Assembly: GCA_021849075.1 (NCBI GenBank)
Contig: JAJZTH010000009.1
Coordinates: 1 to 64,000, forward strand
Reading direction: 5' to 3'
DNA: 64,000 nt
From: Pseudomonadota bacterium
GTDB taxonomy: Bacteria; Pseudomonadota; Alphaproteobacteria; Sphingomonadales; Sphingomonadaceae
The first letter of the stretch is position 1. Every line of letters begins with the position of its first letter. The translations under genes and the position numbers were made by a program. The notes under the pieces are model-generated. The model was not told the origin of the DNA, searched no databases, and saw only the letters and a list, made by a program, of their open reading frames with translations. This document shows, piece by piece, positions 51,598 to 60,939 of this stretch.

Positions 51598-51981
51598 ATG
51601 GACAAAGGCTACGCCCGCCCCACTGCAAAAGCCCGCGCACTGCGCAACAATGCCACGGAAGCCGAACGCGCTCTGTGGCACGCCATCAGCGCCCGTAAAG
51701 TTTCCAACCTCCGCTTCAACCGTCAGGTGCCGATCGGCCCTTTCATTTGCGATTTCGTGGCCCGCTCCATCAGTCTGGTGATCGAAGTTGACGGCGGACA
51801 GCATAATGACGCGGTCGATGCGGAACGGACGCGCTATATTGAAGCACAGGGCTTTCGTGTGATCCGCTTTTGGAACAATGATGTTCTGGGCAACATCGAG
51901 GGCGTGATTGAGGAAATCGAACGGGTGATTGCGAACATGCCCTCCCCCACCCCCTCCCGCAAGCGGGAGGGGAGTCTTTGA
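51598..51981 (+). CDS. DUF559 domain endonuclease-like protein
   Basis: This 127-residue protein belongs to the DUF559 family, related to Vsr mismatch endonucleases and the PD-(D/E)xK fold. The active-site region is seen in ICDFVARSISLVIEVDGGQH. The N-terminal half has NNATEAERALWHAI. The last 14 residues (MPSPTPSRKREGSL) are encoded by the right inverted repeat. Its stop overlaps the dnaG start (TTGA). The gene sits between two 40-bp inverted repeats, unlike its housekeeping neighbours, and looks inserted between yqeY and dnaG. Function and mobility are inference. Confidence 0.85.
   Translation: MDKGYARPTAKARALRNNATEAERALWHAISARKVSNLRFNRQVPIGPFICDFVARSISLVIEVDGGQHNDAVDAERTRYIEAQGFRVIRFWNNDVLGNIEGVIEEIERVIANMPSPTPSRKREGSL
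51933..51972. repeat. Right 40-bp inverted repeat of the DUF559 unit
   Basis: This is the inverted partner of 51551-51590. It encodes the C-terminal tail of the DUF559 protein and ends in GCGGGAGGGG, which serves as the ribosome binding site of dnaG just downstream. Confidence 0.9.
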
Positions 51982-53858
51982 CCCTCACACCCCAATGGCT
52001 GGACGAACTGCGCGCCCGCACGTCGCTGTCGACCCTCATCGGCAAGAGCGTGAAGGTCACAAAGGCCGGCCGCGAATATAAAGCCTGCTGCCCTTTCCAT
52101 AATGAGAAGACGCCCAGCTTCACGATCAACGATGAAAAGGGATTCTACCATTGCTTCGGCTGCGGCGCGCATGGCGATGCGATCCGCTGGATGACCGATC
52201 AGCGCGGCCTGCCCTTCATGGAAGCGGTGAAGGAACTGGCCGCCACCGCCGGCATGGACGCTCCCGCCGCCGACCCCCGCGCCGCCAAACGCGCCGAAGC
52301 GGCCAAGGGCCTGCACGACGCCATGGGCGCGGCGCAGAGCTTTTTTGAGGAACAACTGGGCGGCATCGATGGCGGAGATGCCCGCGCTTATATGCAAAAG
52401 CGCGGCATCACCGACGCCACCCGCCGCGCCTTCGGCTTTGGCTATTCGCCGGATTCGCGCGGTAAGCTGAAAACGGCCCTGCGCGATTTCGGCGATCCCA
52501 TGCTGGTAGAGGCCGGCCTGCTGATCAAACCCGACGGGGAACGCGACACCTATGATCGCTTCCGCGGCCGCCTCATGCTGCCGATCCGCGATATTCGCGG
52601 CCGGGTGATCGCGTTCGGCGGCCGCATCATCGGCGCTGGCGAACCCAAATATCTGAACTCGCCCGACACGCCGCTCTTCGACAAGGGCCGCACCCTCTAC
52701 AATATCGACAAGGCGTCCCCCGCCAGCCGGGCGACCGGCCGCGTCATCGTGGTCGAAGGCTATATGGACGTCATCGCGCTGGCGCAGGCGGGCTTTGGCG
52801 AAGCCGTCGCCCCGCTCGGCACGGCGCTGACCGAACATCAGATCGAGCGCCTCTGGAAAATGGTGGAGGTGCCCCTTCTCTGCTTCGATGGCGATTCGGC
52901 CGGGCAGAAGGCGGCGATCCGCGCTGCCACCCGCGCCCTCCCCCTGCTGCGCCCCGGCCACAGCCTCGCCTTCGCAACGCTCCCCAGCGGCCAGGACCCC
53001 GACGACCTGATCCGCGCCAGCGGCCGGCAGGCGATGGAAGCCGTACTGACCGATGCCGAACCGCTGATCGAGCGCCTCTGGAAACACGAAGTCTCGTCCG
53101 CACCCCTCGCCACGCCGGAGGAGAAGGCCGCGCTCAAGCAGCGGCTGCGCGCTATTTCGGACGCAATCGCCCACCCGGATGTGCGCGCCCATTACGCCCA
53201 TGAATTTCGCGAACGCTATGACGCGCTCTTCTTCGCCCGGCGCGAATCCGCGCCCGCCCAGCGACGCTTTGCCGGCGGCGGCAACGCAGGCGGCCGCTGG
53301 CAACGCGACAAACGCGGCAACTGGAAGCCGCCCATCGCCCCTGCCGGCGCGGAAGTGCGCGCGATCGGCGCCAGTGGCATGGAGCAGCGCCTGCTCCGCG
53401 CGATCCTCGCCGCGCTGCTGCGCCATCCCGACCAGATCGCCCCCCATCGCGAGATGCTGTCGGCCCTGCAAATCGGCGATCCCCTGCTCGCCCAACTGCT
53501 TGCCGCGATGATCTCTTTGTCCTTCCGAAAAGAAACAGTTGAAACACAGGCCCTCCTTACCATATTGGGGCAAGGTGAGTTGTATAATATGGCCAAGGGG
53601 ATGCTCCGGGCCGATGCGTTCACACTCACTTCCGACAGGATGAGCACCGATCCTGATCGCCTTTCGCGCGATCTGGAGGAGGCCGTTCGGGTGATGGCGC
53701 AGGGACCGGAGCTGGAAACGGCATTGGTGGAAGCCACAAGACGGTTCGAGAGCGACTTCAGCGAGGAAAATTTCGCTGAGCAGCAGCGCGTTCGCGCTCT
53801 GAAAGCCGATCATGATCGTCGACTGGCGGAACTGGCGCAGTCCGAAGACATTGTTTGA
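51978..53858 (+). CDS. dnaG: DNA primase
   Basis: This 626-residue enzyme makes RNA primers for replication. The N-terminal CHC2 zinc-binding domain shows CPFHNEKTPSF and FYHCFGCGAHGDAI. The TOPRIM catalytic domain shows VVEGYMDVIALAQAG and DGDSAGQKAA. The C-terminal part should bind the DnaB helicase. It starts with TTG at 51978 (MTLTPQWLDELR), with GGAGGGG four bases before. That site is inside the right DUF559 repeat, and the start overlaps the DUF559 stop. Confidence 0.94.
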   Translation: MTLTPQWLDELRARTSLSTLIGKSVKVTKAGREYKACCPFHNEKTPSFTINDEKGFYHCFGCGAHGDAIRWMTDQRGLPFMEAVKELAATAGMDAPAADPRAAKRAEAAKGLHDAMGAAQSFFEEQLGGIDGGDARAYMQKRGITDATRRAFGFGYSPDSRGKLKTALRDFGDPMLVEAGLLIKPDGERDTYDRFRGRLMLPIRDIRGRVIAFGGRIIGAGEPKYLNSPDTPLFDKGRTLYNIDKASPASRATGRVIVVEGYMDVIALAQAGFGEAVAPLGTALTEHQIERLWKMVEVPLLCFDGDSAGQKAAIRAATRALPLLRPGHSLAFATLPSGQDPDDLIRASGRQAMEAVLTDAEPLIERLWKHEVSSAPLATPEEKAALKQRLRAISDAIAHPDVRAHYAHEFRERYDALFFARRESAPAQRRFAGGGNAGGRWQRDKRGNWKPPIAPAGAEVRAIGASGMEQRLLRAILAALLRHPDQIAPHREMLSALQIGDPLLAQLLAAMISLSFRKETVETQALLTILGQGELYNMAKGMLRADAFTLTSDRMSTDPDRLSRDLEEAVRVMAQGPELETALVEATRRFESDFSEENFAEQQRVRALKADHDRRLAELAQSEDIV

Positions 53859-53903
53859 TTGAAGTTAGCCCATTCCAAAGGGCGACGAGGTTAAGGCGAA
53901 TAG

Positions 53904-55952
53904 ATGGCGACCAAGGCAAACAGCAAGAATGGCGGTGCAGGCGATGGAGAGGATGGCGGCGACGCCCCCCTGCTCGACCTCAACGAAGCCTCCGTCAAGA
54001 AGCTGATTTCCCGTGCCAAGAAGCGCGGCTACATCACCTATGACGAACTGAACGATGCCCTGCCGCAGGACCAGATGTCCTCCGAGCAGATTGAGGACAT
54101 CATGGCGGCGCTCAACGAAATGGGCGTCAACATCGTCGAAAATGAAGAAGCCAGCGAAGACGGCGACGAACAGCGCGAGCGCGAAGACGCCGACGACGCC
54201 GATGATGATTCGGGCGACGATGACGGCTCGCCCAAGCTCGTCACCGAAAAGAAGAAGGAAACGGTCGATCGCACCGACGATCCCGTTCGCATGTATCTGC
54301 GCGAAATGGGCGCAGTCGAACTGCTCAGCCGCGAAGGCGAAATCGCCATCGCCAAGCGGATCGAGGCCGGTCGCGACACGATGATCCTGGGTCTGTGCGA
54401 AAGCCCGACCACCTTCAACGCGATCATCGAATGGTCGACCGCGCTCAACAACGGCGAAATGCAGCTGCGCGAGATTCTCGATCTCGACGCCATGCTGTCC
54501 AAGGATCCTGCTCCTGAAAATATGGAGGAAGGCGCCGAGGATGATGATGGCGAGATCAGCGAAAAGACCGCCGGTCCCAGCTTCAAGGAAGAAGAAGAGC
54601 CGGAGGAGGAATCCGCCGACGGCGACGAGGATGAGGACGGCGCACCCCGCGCCCGCCGCAATGAGGAAGAAGAGGAAGAGGACAACACCCTCTCCCTCGC
54701 CCAGATGGAAGAAACTCTCAAGCCGATGGCGCTTGAGAAGTTCGCGACCATCACCGAAATCTTCCGGGCTTTCTCCAAGGCGCAGGAATCGCGCATGATC
54801 GCCATGGCCAATGGCGAACTGCTCAGCCAGAAGGCCGAGGATGATTATCAGGAACTGCGCGAAAGCCTGACCGCAGAGGTCGAAAGCGTTCAGTTCCACC
54901 AGCAGAAGATCGAATATCTGGTCGATCAGCTCTATGCCTATAACCGGCGCCTGACCGCGCTGGGCGGCCAGATGCTGCGTCTGGCCGAACGGCACAAGGT
55001 CAGCCGCAAGGATTTCCTGGATCGCTATGTCGGCAATGAATTGGACGACGCCTGGCTGGAAAAGGTGCAGGGCCTCGACAAGAAATGGGCCGCCTTCGCC
55101 GCTGCCGAAGCGCGCGCGGTCGAGCGCATCCGCAACGAAGTGAGCGAAATCGCGCAGGCGACCGGCATGTCGCTTTCCGAATTCCGCCGCATCGTGAACA
55201 TGGTGCAAAAGGGCGAGCGTGAAGCGCGCATCGCCAAGAAGGAAATGGTGGAGGCCAATCTGCGCCTCGTCATCTCCATCGCCAAGAAGTACACGAACCG
55301 CGGCCTGCAATTCTTGGATCTCATTCAGGAAGGCAATATCGGCCTGATGAAGGCGGTCGATAAGTTCGAATATCGTCGCGGCTACAAGTTCAGCACCTAT
55401 GCGACCTGGTGGATCCGGCAGGCGATCACCCGTTCGATCGCGGATCAGGCGCGGACCATCCGCATCCCGGTCCACATGATCGAAACGATCAACAAGCTGG
55501 TCCGCACCAGCCGCCAGTTCCTGCATGAGCAGGGCCGTGAACCGACGCCGGAGGAAATGGCAGAACGCCTGTCCATGCCGCTGGAGAAGGTGCGCAAGGT
55601 GATGAAGATCGCCAAGGAGCCGATCTCCCTCGAAACGCCGATCGGCGACGAGGAAGACAGCCATCTGGGCGACTTCATCGAGGACAAGAACGCCATCATC
55701 CCGGTGGACGCGGCCATTCAGGCGAACCTGAAGGAAACCGTCACGCGGGTTCTGGCGTCGCTTACTCCGCGCGAAGAGCGTGTGCTGCGCATGCGCTTTG
55801 GCATCGGCATGAACACCGACCATACGCTTGAGGAAGTGGGTCAGCAGTTCAGCGTGACCCGCGAACGCATCCGTCAGATCGAGGCAAAGGCGCTGCGCAA
55901 GCTCAAGCACCCCTCGCGCTCGCGCAAGATGCGGTCCTTCCTCGATCAGTAA
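53904..55952 (+). CDS. rpoD: Primary RNA polymerase sigma factor
   Basis: This 682-residue sigma70 directs housekeeping transcription. Region 1.1 is near the N-terminus ([20 protein letters not shown]). An acidic non-conserved insert follows (Glu/Asp-rich, residues about 200-260). Regions 2-3 include the -10 recognition segment [20 protein letters not shown]. Region 4.2 includes [20 protein letters not shown]. It lies 45 bases after dnaG, in the classic dnaG-rpoD order, and is closed by a terminator. Confidence 0.96.
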   Translation: MATKANSKNGGAGDGEDGGDAPLLDLNEASVKKLISRAKKRGYITYDELNDALPQDQMSSEQIEDIMAALNEMGVNIVENEEASEDGDEQREREDADDADDDSGDDDGSPKLVTEKKKETVDRTDDPVRMYLREMGAVELLSREGEIAIAKRIEAGRDTMILGLCESPTTFNAIIEWSTALNNGEMQLREILDLDAMLSKDPAPENMEEGAEDDDGEISEKTAGPSFKEEEEPEEESADGDEDEDGAPRARRNEEEEEEDNTLSLAQMEETLKPMALEKFATITEIFRAFSKAQESRMIAMANGELLSQKAEDDYQELRESLTAEVESVQFHQQKIEYLVDQLYAYNRRLTALGGQMLRLAERHKVSRKDFLDRYVGNELDDAWLEKVQGLDKKWAAFAAAEARAVERIRNEVSEIAQATGMSLSEFRRIVNMVQKGEREARIAKKEMVEANLRLVISIAKKYTNRGLQFLDLIQEGNIGLMKAVDKFEYRRGYKFSTYATWWIRQAITRSIADQARTIRIPVHMIETINKLVRTSRQFLHEQGREPTPEEMAERLSMPLEKVRKVMKIAKEPISLETPIGDEEDSHLGDFIEDKNAIIPVDAAIQANLKETVTRVLASLTPREERVLRMRFGIGMNTDHTLEEVGQQFSVTRERIRQIEAKALRKLKHPSRSRKMRSFLDQ

Positions 55953-55995
55953 ATTTTAATGGATCGGTAAAGAGTAATTAACCATCCTTGACGGA

Positions 55996-56022
55996 AAAGG
56001 GCGGCTTTCACGGCCGCCCTTT
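55996..56022 (+). terminator. Rho-independent terminator after rpoD
   Basis: AAAGGGCGGC at 55996-56005 pairs with GCCGCCCTTT at 56013-56022, with a short pyrimidine tail. It lies 44 bases past the rpoD stop. Confidence 0.8.
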
Positions 56023-56106
56023 CTGATTCCGTAAACCACACGTTTACTCCGCCCCCCTATGTCTTGGCCTTCACCCCGCGCGTGCGGGGCAGTACAGGGG
56101 TCAGGC

Positions 56107-56787
56107 ATGAGCGAAGCGGCACCGCGATATCAATTTGGCGATATATCCCGCGTCCTTGAAGCGTTGGTCGCCACGGACGGCACCATATCCCATGCCTATG
56201 CCAACCGCGCCAGTACCGGCGTCTCGCGCGCAACCTTGCTGTCGCTCGCCGATCTGGCCGATGCGGCCTATTATCTCTGCCTGCTCCATGGCCGCCACCC
56301 CGGCGTCGTGGATCATGCCGCCACCCGGTCGGCCGACAATGCCGCGCGCCACTGGCTGATCGAGGCGGCGGACGGCTTCGCGCGCGAACGCGCCTATCTC
56401 ACCCAGGTCACGGTCGCCGTTGGCCCTGCCCCCAGCACGGCGGGCCAAGCCGATTGCGAAACCGTCGTCAGCCAGCAACGCCATGCGCTCGACATGCTGG
56501 CCCAGTCCGACCGGCGCGGCTGCGCCATGGGCGCGGCCATGGCGCTGGTGCTCGACTGGCGCGCCGTGCGCCATGTCCTCGACATGGCGGCGATCCGCGC
56601 CGGCATCGAACCGCATGCCTGCGCCCTGCCCGACCGCGCCGCCACGCTGGCTGTCGCCCGTGAAATCGGTGGGGACGACGCCATCGACCGCGCCATCCAG
56701 TTCGGCGCGCGCCAGTTGCTCAACCAGCATCGCGGTCTGTGGGATCTGCTTGCCGCCCGCGCCGATGTGCGCACCCGCAACGGCTGA
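56107..56787 (+). CDS. Hypothetical Ala-rich protein
   Basis: I do not recognise this 226-residue protein with certainty. It is soluble and largely helical (LLSLADLADAAYYLCLLHGR and ERAYLTQVTVAVGP), without signal peptide. Conserved-looking positions include HPGVVDHAA and QQRHALDMLAQS. The start at 56107 has AGGGG six bases upstream; the track start at 56059 lies in noncoding DNA. It reads in the same direction as the MoxR gene, 73 bases before it. Confidence 0.7.
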   Translation: MSEAAPRYQFGDISRVLEALVATDGTISHAYANRASTGVSRATLLSLADLADAAYYLCLLHGRHPGVVDHAATRSADNAARHWLIEAADGFARERAYLTQVTVAVGPAPSTAGQADCETVVSQQRHALDMLAQSDRRGCAMGAAMALVLDWRAVRHVLDMAAIRAGIEPHACALPDRAATLAVAREIGGDDAIDRAIQFGARQLLNQHRGLWDLLAARADVRTRNG

Positions 56788-56860
56788 TCGCTTCACCCAT
56801 TACCGATTGCGCCGCGCCGCCGCTTTGCCTAGTCGATGATGCAGGCAGCGGAGAGACGAT

Positions 56861-57706
56861 ATGCGCTTTGAAGGCACGCAGGATTATGTCGCCACCGACG
56901 ATCTGAAGGTGGCGGTCAATGCCGCCGTGCTGCTGCGCCGCCCCTTGCTGGTGAAGGGAGAGCCGGGCACCGGCAAGACCGTCCTTGCGCAGGAAATCGC
57001 CCGGGCGCTGGACGCTCCGCTGATCGAATGGAACGTCAAATCCACGACAAAGGCGCATCAGGGCCTGTATGAATATGACGCCGTCGCCCGCCTGCGCGAC
57101 GGACAATTGGGCGATCCGCGCGTCCATGAGATTTCCAACTATATTCGCAAGGGCAAGCTGTGGGAGGCGTTCACTTCGCCCCGCCTGCCCGTGCTACTGA
57201 TCGACGAAATCGACAAGGCCGACATCGAATTTCCCAACGATCTGTTGCAGGAACTCGATCGCATGGCTTTCCACGTCTATGAAACCGGCGAGACGGTCGC
57301 CGCGGCCGAACGCCCGGTGGTGGTCATCACCTCCAACAATGAAAAGGAACTGCCCGACGCTTTTCTGCGCCGCTGTTTCTTCCACTATATCAAATTCCCC
57401 GACCGTGAGACGATGGAGCAGATCGTCGCCGTCCATTTCCCCGGCATCCAGAAAATCCTGGTCAGCCGCGCGATGGACATTTTCTACGACATTCGCGACG
57501 TGCCGGGCCTCAAGAAAAAGCCCAGCACCAGCGAATTGCTCGACTGGCTGAAACTGCTCCTGAACGAGGATATGCCCCTCGACGTCCTTCAGAATAGCGA
57601 CCCCACCAAAGCGATCCCGCCCCTCCATGGCGCGCTGCTCAAGAATGAGCAGGACATCATGATGTTCGAACGCCTCGCCTTCATGGCGCGCCGGCAAGGA
57701 CGGTAG
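56861..57706 (+). CDS. MoxR-family AAA+ ATPase (CoxD-like)
   Basis: This 281-residue ATPase has Walker A GEPGTGKT near residue 35, Walker B VLLIDEIDKAD, and sensor residues in ITSNNEKELPDAFLRRC. MoxR ATPases work with von Willebrand A proteins to insert metals or assemble complexes; this one resembles the CoxD subgroup. Its likely partner, the VWA gene at 60940, is not adjacent but lies 3.2 kb away with unrelated genes between. Confidence 0.9.
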   Translation: MRFEGTQDYVATDDLKVAVNAAVLLRRPLLVKGEPGTGKTVLAQEIARALDAPLIEWNVKSTTKAHQGLYEYDAVARLRDGQLGDPRVHEISNYIRKGKLWEAFTSPRLPVLLIDEIDKADIEFPNDLLQELDRMAFHVYETGETVAAAERPVVVITSNNEKELPDAFLRRCFFHYIKFPDRETMEQIVAVHFPGIQKILVSRAMDIFYDIRDVPGLKKKPSTSELLDWLKLLLNEDMPLDVLQNSDPTKAIPPLHGALLKNEQDIMMFERLAFMARRQGR

Positions 57707-57768
57707 GAACAACCATTCAACCTCCGTTCGCTTCGAATGACATTTTTTTGCCGAGGAAGCATTTTCCC

Positions 57769-58182
57769 ATGCCCCACACCGCTGGTTGCCTCTGCGGCGC
57801 CGTCCGCATCACGATCGACGCGGAGCCTCTCGCCGCCCGCATGTGCTGGTGCCGCCTGTGCCAATATCTGGGCGGCGGATCGGCCACGGTGAATGTCTGT
57901 TTCCCGGCCGAGCATGTGACGACCACTGGCGAGGTGCGCTGGCATGACAGTATCGCCGACAGCGGCAACGCCATGAAGCGCGGCTTCTGCCCAACCTGCG
58001 GCACGCCCCTGCTCAGCAAGGCCGAATCGCGCCCGCATTTGACCTTCATCCGCGCCGGCGCACTGGATAATCCGTCGCTCCTCGGGCCACAGGCGGTCAT
58101 CTGGACCAGTGCCGCCCCCGACTGGGCGCATCATGATCCCGATTTGCCCCATTATCCCGCCCAAATGCCGCCCGTCGCCTGA
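57769..58182 (+). CDS. GFA (glutathione-dependent formaldehyde-activating) family protein
   Basis: This 137-residue zinc protein shows the GFA cysteine pattern: GCLCGAVR, MCWCRLCQ and FCPTCGTPL. The family includes the glutathione-formaldehyde adduct enzyme and many of unknown substrate. The start at 57769 (MPHTAGCLCGAV) has AGGAAG upstream; the TTG at 57748 is less likely. It lies directly after the MoxR gene. Confidence 0.88.
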   Translation: MPHTAGCLCGAVRITIDAEPLAARMCWCRLCQYLGGGSATVNVCFPAEHVTTTGEVRWHDSIADSGNAMKRGFCPTCGTPLLSKAESRPHLTFIRAGALDNPSLLGPQAVIWTSAAPDWAHHDPDLPHYPAQMPPVA

Positions 58183-58275
58183 AAAATGGGATTGCGCCGC
58201 CGCGTTTAGTCTGTAGCCTCCCTGTCATAGTTCAAGGCCGCGCAAAGACGGTCTGGATCTGGAGAGGGATGCTGA

Positions 58276-59337
58276 ATGCCAAAGCGCGCCCAAATTGTCA
58301 TTTCCGCCCTTCTGGCGCCTATGAGCCTGTGCATGGCCATGCCCGTACACGCAGCCGATGTAGAATCCGCAACCGAAGCTTGGACGCCCACGCAAAGCGC
58401 GATCCGGGCCAATGCCGCCGGGATCAGCCTGCCCCAGACCGTCGCCGGTCTCTCGCTGGCCAAGAGCGGCGAAGCCTCCAGCGGCGGCCGCGCGGTCGAC
58501 AATTATGCGCAATATCTCTCTGAGGACGGCGCCATTCAGGCGACCCTCTATGTCTATATGCCGACCTATGCCGACGCTTCGCTCGCCGCCTATATGACGG
58601 ACAAGGCGATCATGGAGCGTTTCGGCAGCCAGACCCGCCGCACCGCCTATGCCAGCGCCCCTGCCGCTGGTCAGGCGGGTCGCGCCATCCGCGCCGTCTA
58701 TGATCATGCCGCTGACGGCGCGCTCGTGACGGCGGCGGGCTTTGTCCATGCCGGGCGCTGGATCGCCAAGATCCGCATCACCGGCCCCAGCGATCGCCGC
58801 GCCGAAGTGCTGGCCGGTCTGGACGGCATGCTGTCCGGCCTCGCCTTCGATGACGCCGCTTCCCTGCACGCCACCGCCCCGGCCGCCTTCAGCGCCTGCC
58901 CGGCGGCTGAAACAGGCGACGCCCGCCTCGAAAAAGCGGAACCGGCCACCCCGTCCGCCCCGCTCGATGTCCGCATCCCGCGGGAGGGCAAGGATGCGCT
59001 TTGCGTGCGCGGCGCCGTCACCACCGCCGATGGGCGCTACGACATGCTGCAACAGGCCGGCCGCAGCGACGGGCCGATCATCGTGCCGGTCGACGACAGC
59101 GGCACCGTCCTCGCCTTCGATCCATCAGCCGGTCAAGGCAATGACAGGGGCGGCTACAAGCTGTCGATCCATATGGTCGGCCAGACCGATCTTTATGGCA
59201 CCTATGACAAGGTGCCCAGCCCGCGCCAGATCGCCGCGATTATCGACGGTAAGGACGCCCAGACCGCACAGGCACAGAGCGTCGCCACCTATGCCGCCAA
59301 TGGCGATGTAACGATGGAGGCCGTGCAGGGGCATTAA
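58276..59337 (+). CDS. Hypothetical periplasmic protein
   Basis: This 353-residue protein has a signal peptide (VISALLAPMSLCMAMPVHA) and no further membrane segment, so it should be periplasmic. I recognise no domain. It reads YAQYLSEDGAIQATLYVYMP near residue 80 and carries a pair of cysteines near FSACPAAE and DALCVRGA. GGAGAGGG lies eight bases before the ATG. Confidence 0.75.
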   Translation: MPKRAQIVISALLAPMSLCMAMPVHAADVESATEAWTPTQSAIRANAAGISLPQTVAGLSLAKSGEASSGGRAVDNYAQYLSEDGAIQATLYVYMPTYADASLAAYMTDKAIMERFGSQTRRTAYASAPAAGQAGRAIRAVYDHAADGALVTAAGFVHAGRWIAKIRITGPSDRRAEVLAGLDGMLSGLAFDDAASLHATAPAAFSACPAAETGDARLEKAEPATPSAPLDVRIPREGKDALCVRGAVTTADGRYDMLQQAGRSDGPIIVPVDDSGTVLAFDPSAGQGNDRGGYKLSIHMVGQTDLYGTYDKVPSPRQIAAIIDGKDAQTAQAQSVATYAANGDVTMEAVQGH

Positions 59338-59342
59338 CACAA

Positions 59343-59419
59343 ATTCCGTTCGGGCTGAGCTTGTCGAAGCCCTGCTCTTTTCTGGGCCGCCTGCCTACAG
59401 CGGGCGCTCGGGACGGAAT
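59343..59419. repeat. CCGTTCG...GAGCTTGTCGA repeat, copy 3, decayed
   Basis: ATTCCGT and ACGGAAT are the outer arms. The left half, CCGTTCGGGCTGAGCTTGTC, matches the other copies, but the right half is diverged. It lies between convergent genes. Confidence 0.6.
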
Positions 59420-59431
59420 CAAACAGCAATA

Positions 59432-60811
59432 TCAGATCAGATAGCCGACCTCATATAACCCCCAGCGCCGTCCCGCGAAGATCAGCGGCACGAATGCGCT
59501 GCGCAGCGCGCGGTAACGGCCTTCGCCCAGATCCTGCCGGTAGGTGAAGAGGAAAAAGTCCCCCTCTTCGTCCAGCGCACGCCGGGTCTGACTGTCCATG
59601 AAAATCTGCCGGTTGCGGGCATGTTCCATATTCCAGTCGCGCATGCCCGCTTGCTGCGGCTGGCTGCGCGCGCTGATATGAGTGGGCAGATATCCGTTCA
59701 TGTCGAGCAAACAACAGCCCACGATCGCGCTGTCCTGCGCGGTATGGCGATCCAGCATCGGGCGCAGCATCGCATCGGCAAAGCGGGTGAAGCCATTCAG
59801 ATATTGCACCGGGTCGGACCCGGCGATCGGGCGATAATCGGTGTCGAACAGGTCGGTCAGGCTCAATTGCCCATCCACCATCGCCTGCTCGATCATGGCC
59901 GCAACCTCCTGCGCGCCATCCTCGGCCAGCGCGATATAGGGGCTGTTGCGCGTCTTTTGCGGCCCATGGGCGGCGGTGTTGAGCATCGCATTGGCCATGC
60001 CCTCCAGCCCTTCCAGCTGCTCGCGCGCCACATCGACCCGCGCCGCGCTCTCACTCGATGAACGGCTGAACAGCCCCAGCCCCTGGCGCAGCGCCGTCAC
60101 ATCGCCATCGGCCGCGTCGGTACAAGTGACGATGGCCTCAGACCGGTCGCCAAATTGCGTCACCAGCGACGCGATTTCGGCCATGCTCAGGCGCAGCCGG
60201 TCGATATGGGTGCCAACGTCGCGCCCCCGCACGATGTTTGCCTCCACCCCGCCAATCAGCGCGCGAGCATCCCGGTCCAGCTGGCCCAGCTTGTCGCCCA
60301 CCGATGCGGCGGATTCGCCTGCCTGCCCCGCCAGCCGCCTAATCTCGTCCGCTACCACGGCAAAGCCTTGCGTCGCCGCGCCGCCACGCGCTGCCTCGAT
60401 CGCGGCGTTCACGCCCAGCAACCGCGTCTGTCGCGCGATCGCGCCCAGTTCTTCGGAAATGTCGCCGACCGCCTCGATCACCGTCAGGAACCGGCGCAGA
60501 TGGTCCTCCAGCCCGGTGACATGCTCGACCAGCCCCGCCACTTCGCCCAGCGACAGGCCGATCACCTCATGCCCGTCCGCGACGATCCGCCCCGCCCGTC
60601 GCGCCGTCAGGCTCAGTTCCTGCGCGGCGGCGACGCTCTCACCCTGGCTGGCGGCCAGCGTGTTCATATTCCGTTGCAGGTTCGCCAGCCGCGCCGAATC
60701 GCCCTGAATGCGCAAATTCAGTTCGCTCAGGAAACCGGCGGTTTCGCTGCACTGCAATGCGATGTCGCCTGACCTTTCCCCCAGGTCAGCCAACAAGTCC
60801 CTGTTTTCCAA
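59432..60811 (-). CDS. Soluble methyl-accepting chemotaxis-type transducer
   Basis: This 459-residue protein has an MCP signalling domain in the first half: the hairpin tip region reads EELGAIARQTRLLGVNAAIE, then GFAVVADEIRRLAGQA. The second half (after about residue 270) is a domain with AVVGCCLLDMNGYLP-like character, probably a sensory cache or PAS-type fold. There is no membrane span, so it is cytoplasmic. The only in-frame start upstream is a TTG at 60811. No chemotaxis or flagellar genes are nearby. Confidence 0.82.
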   Translation of the reverse strand: MENRDLLADLGERSGDIALQCSETAGFLSELNLRIQGDSARLANLQRNMNTLAASQGESVAAAQELSLTARRAGRIVADGHEVIGLSLGEVAGLVEHVTGLEDHLRRFLTVIEAVGDISEELGAIARQTRLLGVNAAIEAARGGAATQGFAVVADEIRRLAGQAGESAASVGDKLGQLDRDARALIGGVEANIVRGRDVGTHIDRLRLSMAEIASLVTQFGDRSEAIVTCTDAADGDVTALRQGLGLFSRSSSESAARVDVAREQLEGLEGMANAMLNTAAHGPQKTRNSPYIALAEDGAQEVAAMIEQAMVDGQLSLTDLFDTDYRPIAGSDPVQYLNGFTRFADAMLRPMLDRHTAQDSAIVGCCLLDMNGYLPTHISARSQPQQAGMRDWNMEHARNRQIFMDSQTRRALDEEGDFFLFTYRQDLGEGRYRALRSAFVPLIFAGRRWGLYEVGYLI

Positions 60812-60939
60812 GCGCGCCCCACAAATCGATCAGGTCTGGATAGTGACGGATTAACCATGCGCTGCAACACTTAATATTCGGACAACGGCGCGGTCGCACC
60901 GCGCTTGCATCGCCGCGCGCGCTGATCGACAAAGGGACC

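Noticed and set aside
51834-55910. Two long minus-strand ORFs opposite dnaG and rpoD
   Set aside because: Both mirror conserved genes; no ribosome binding site or recognisable domain.
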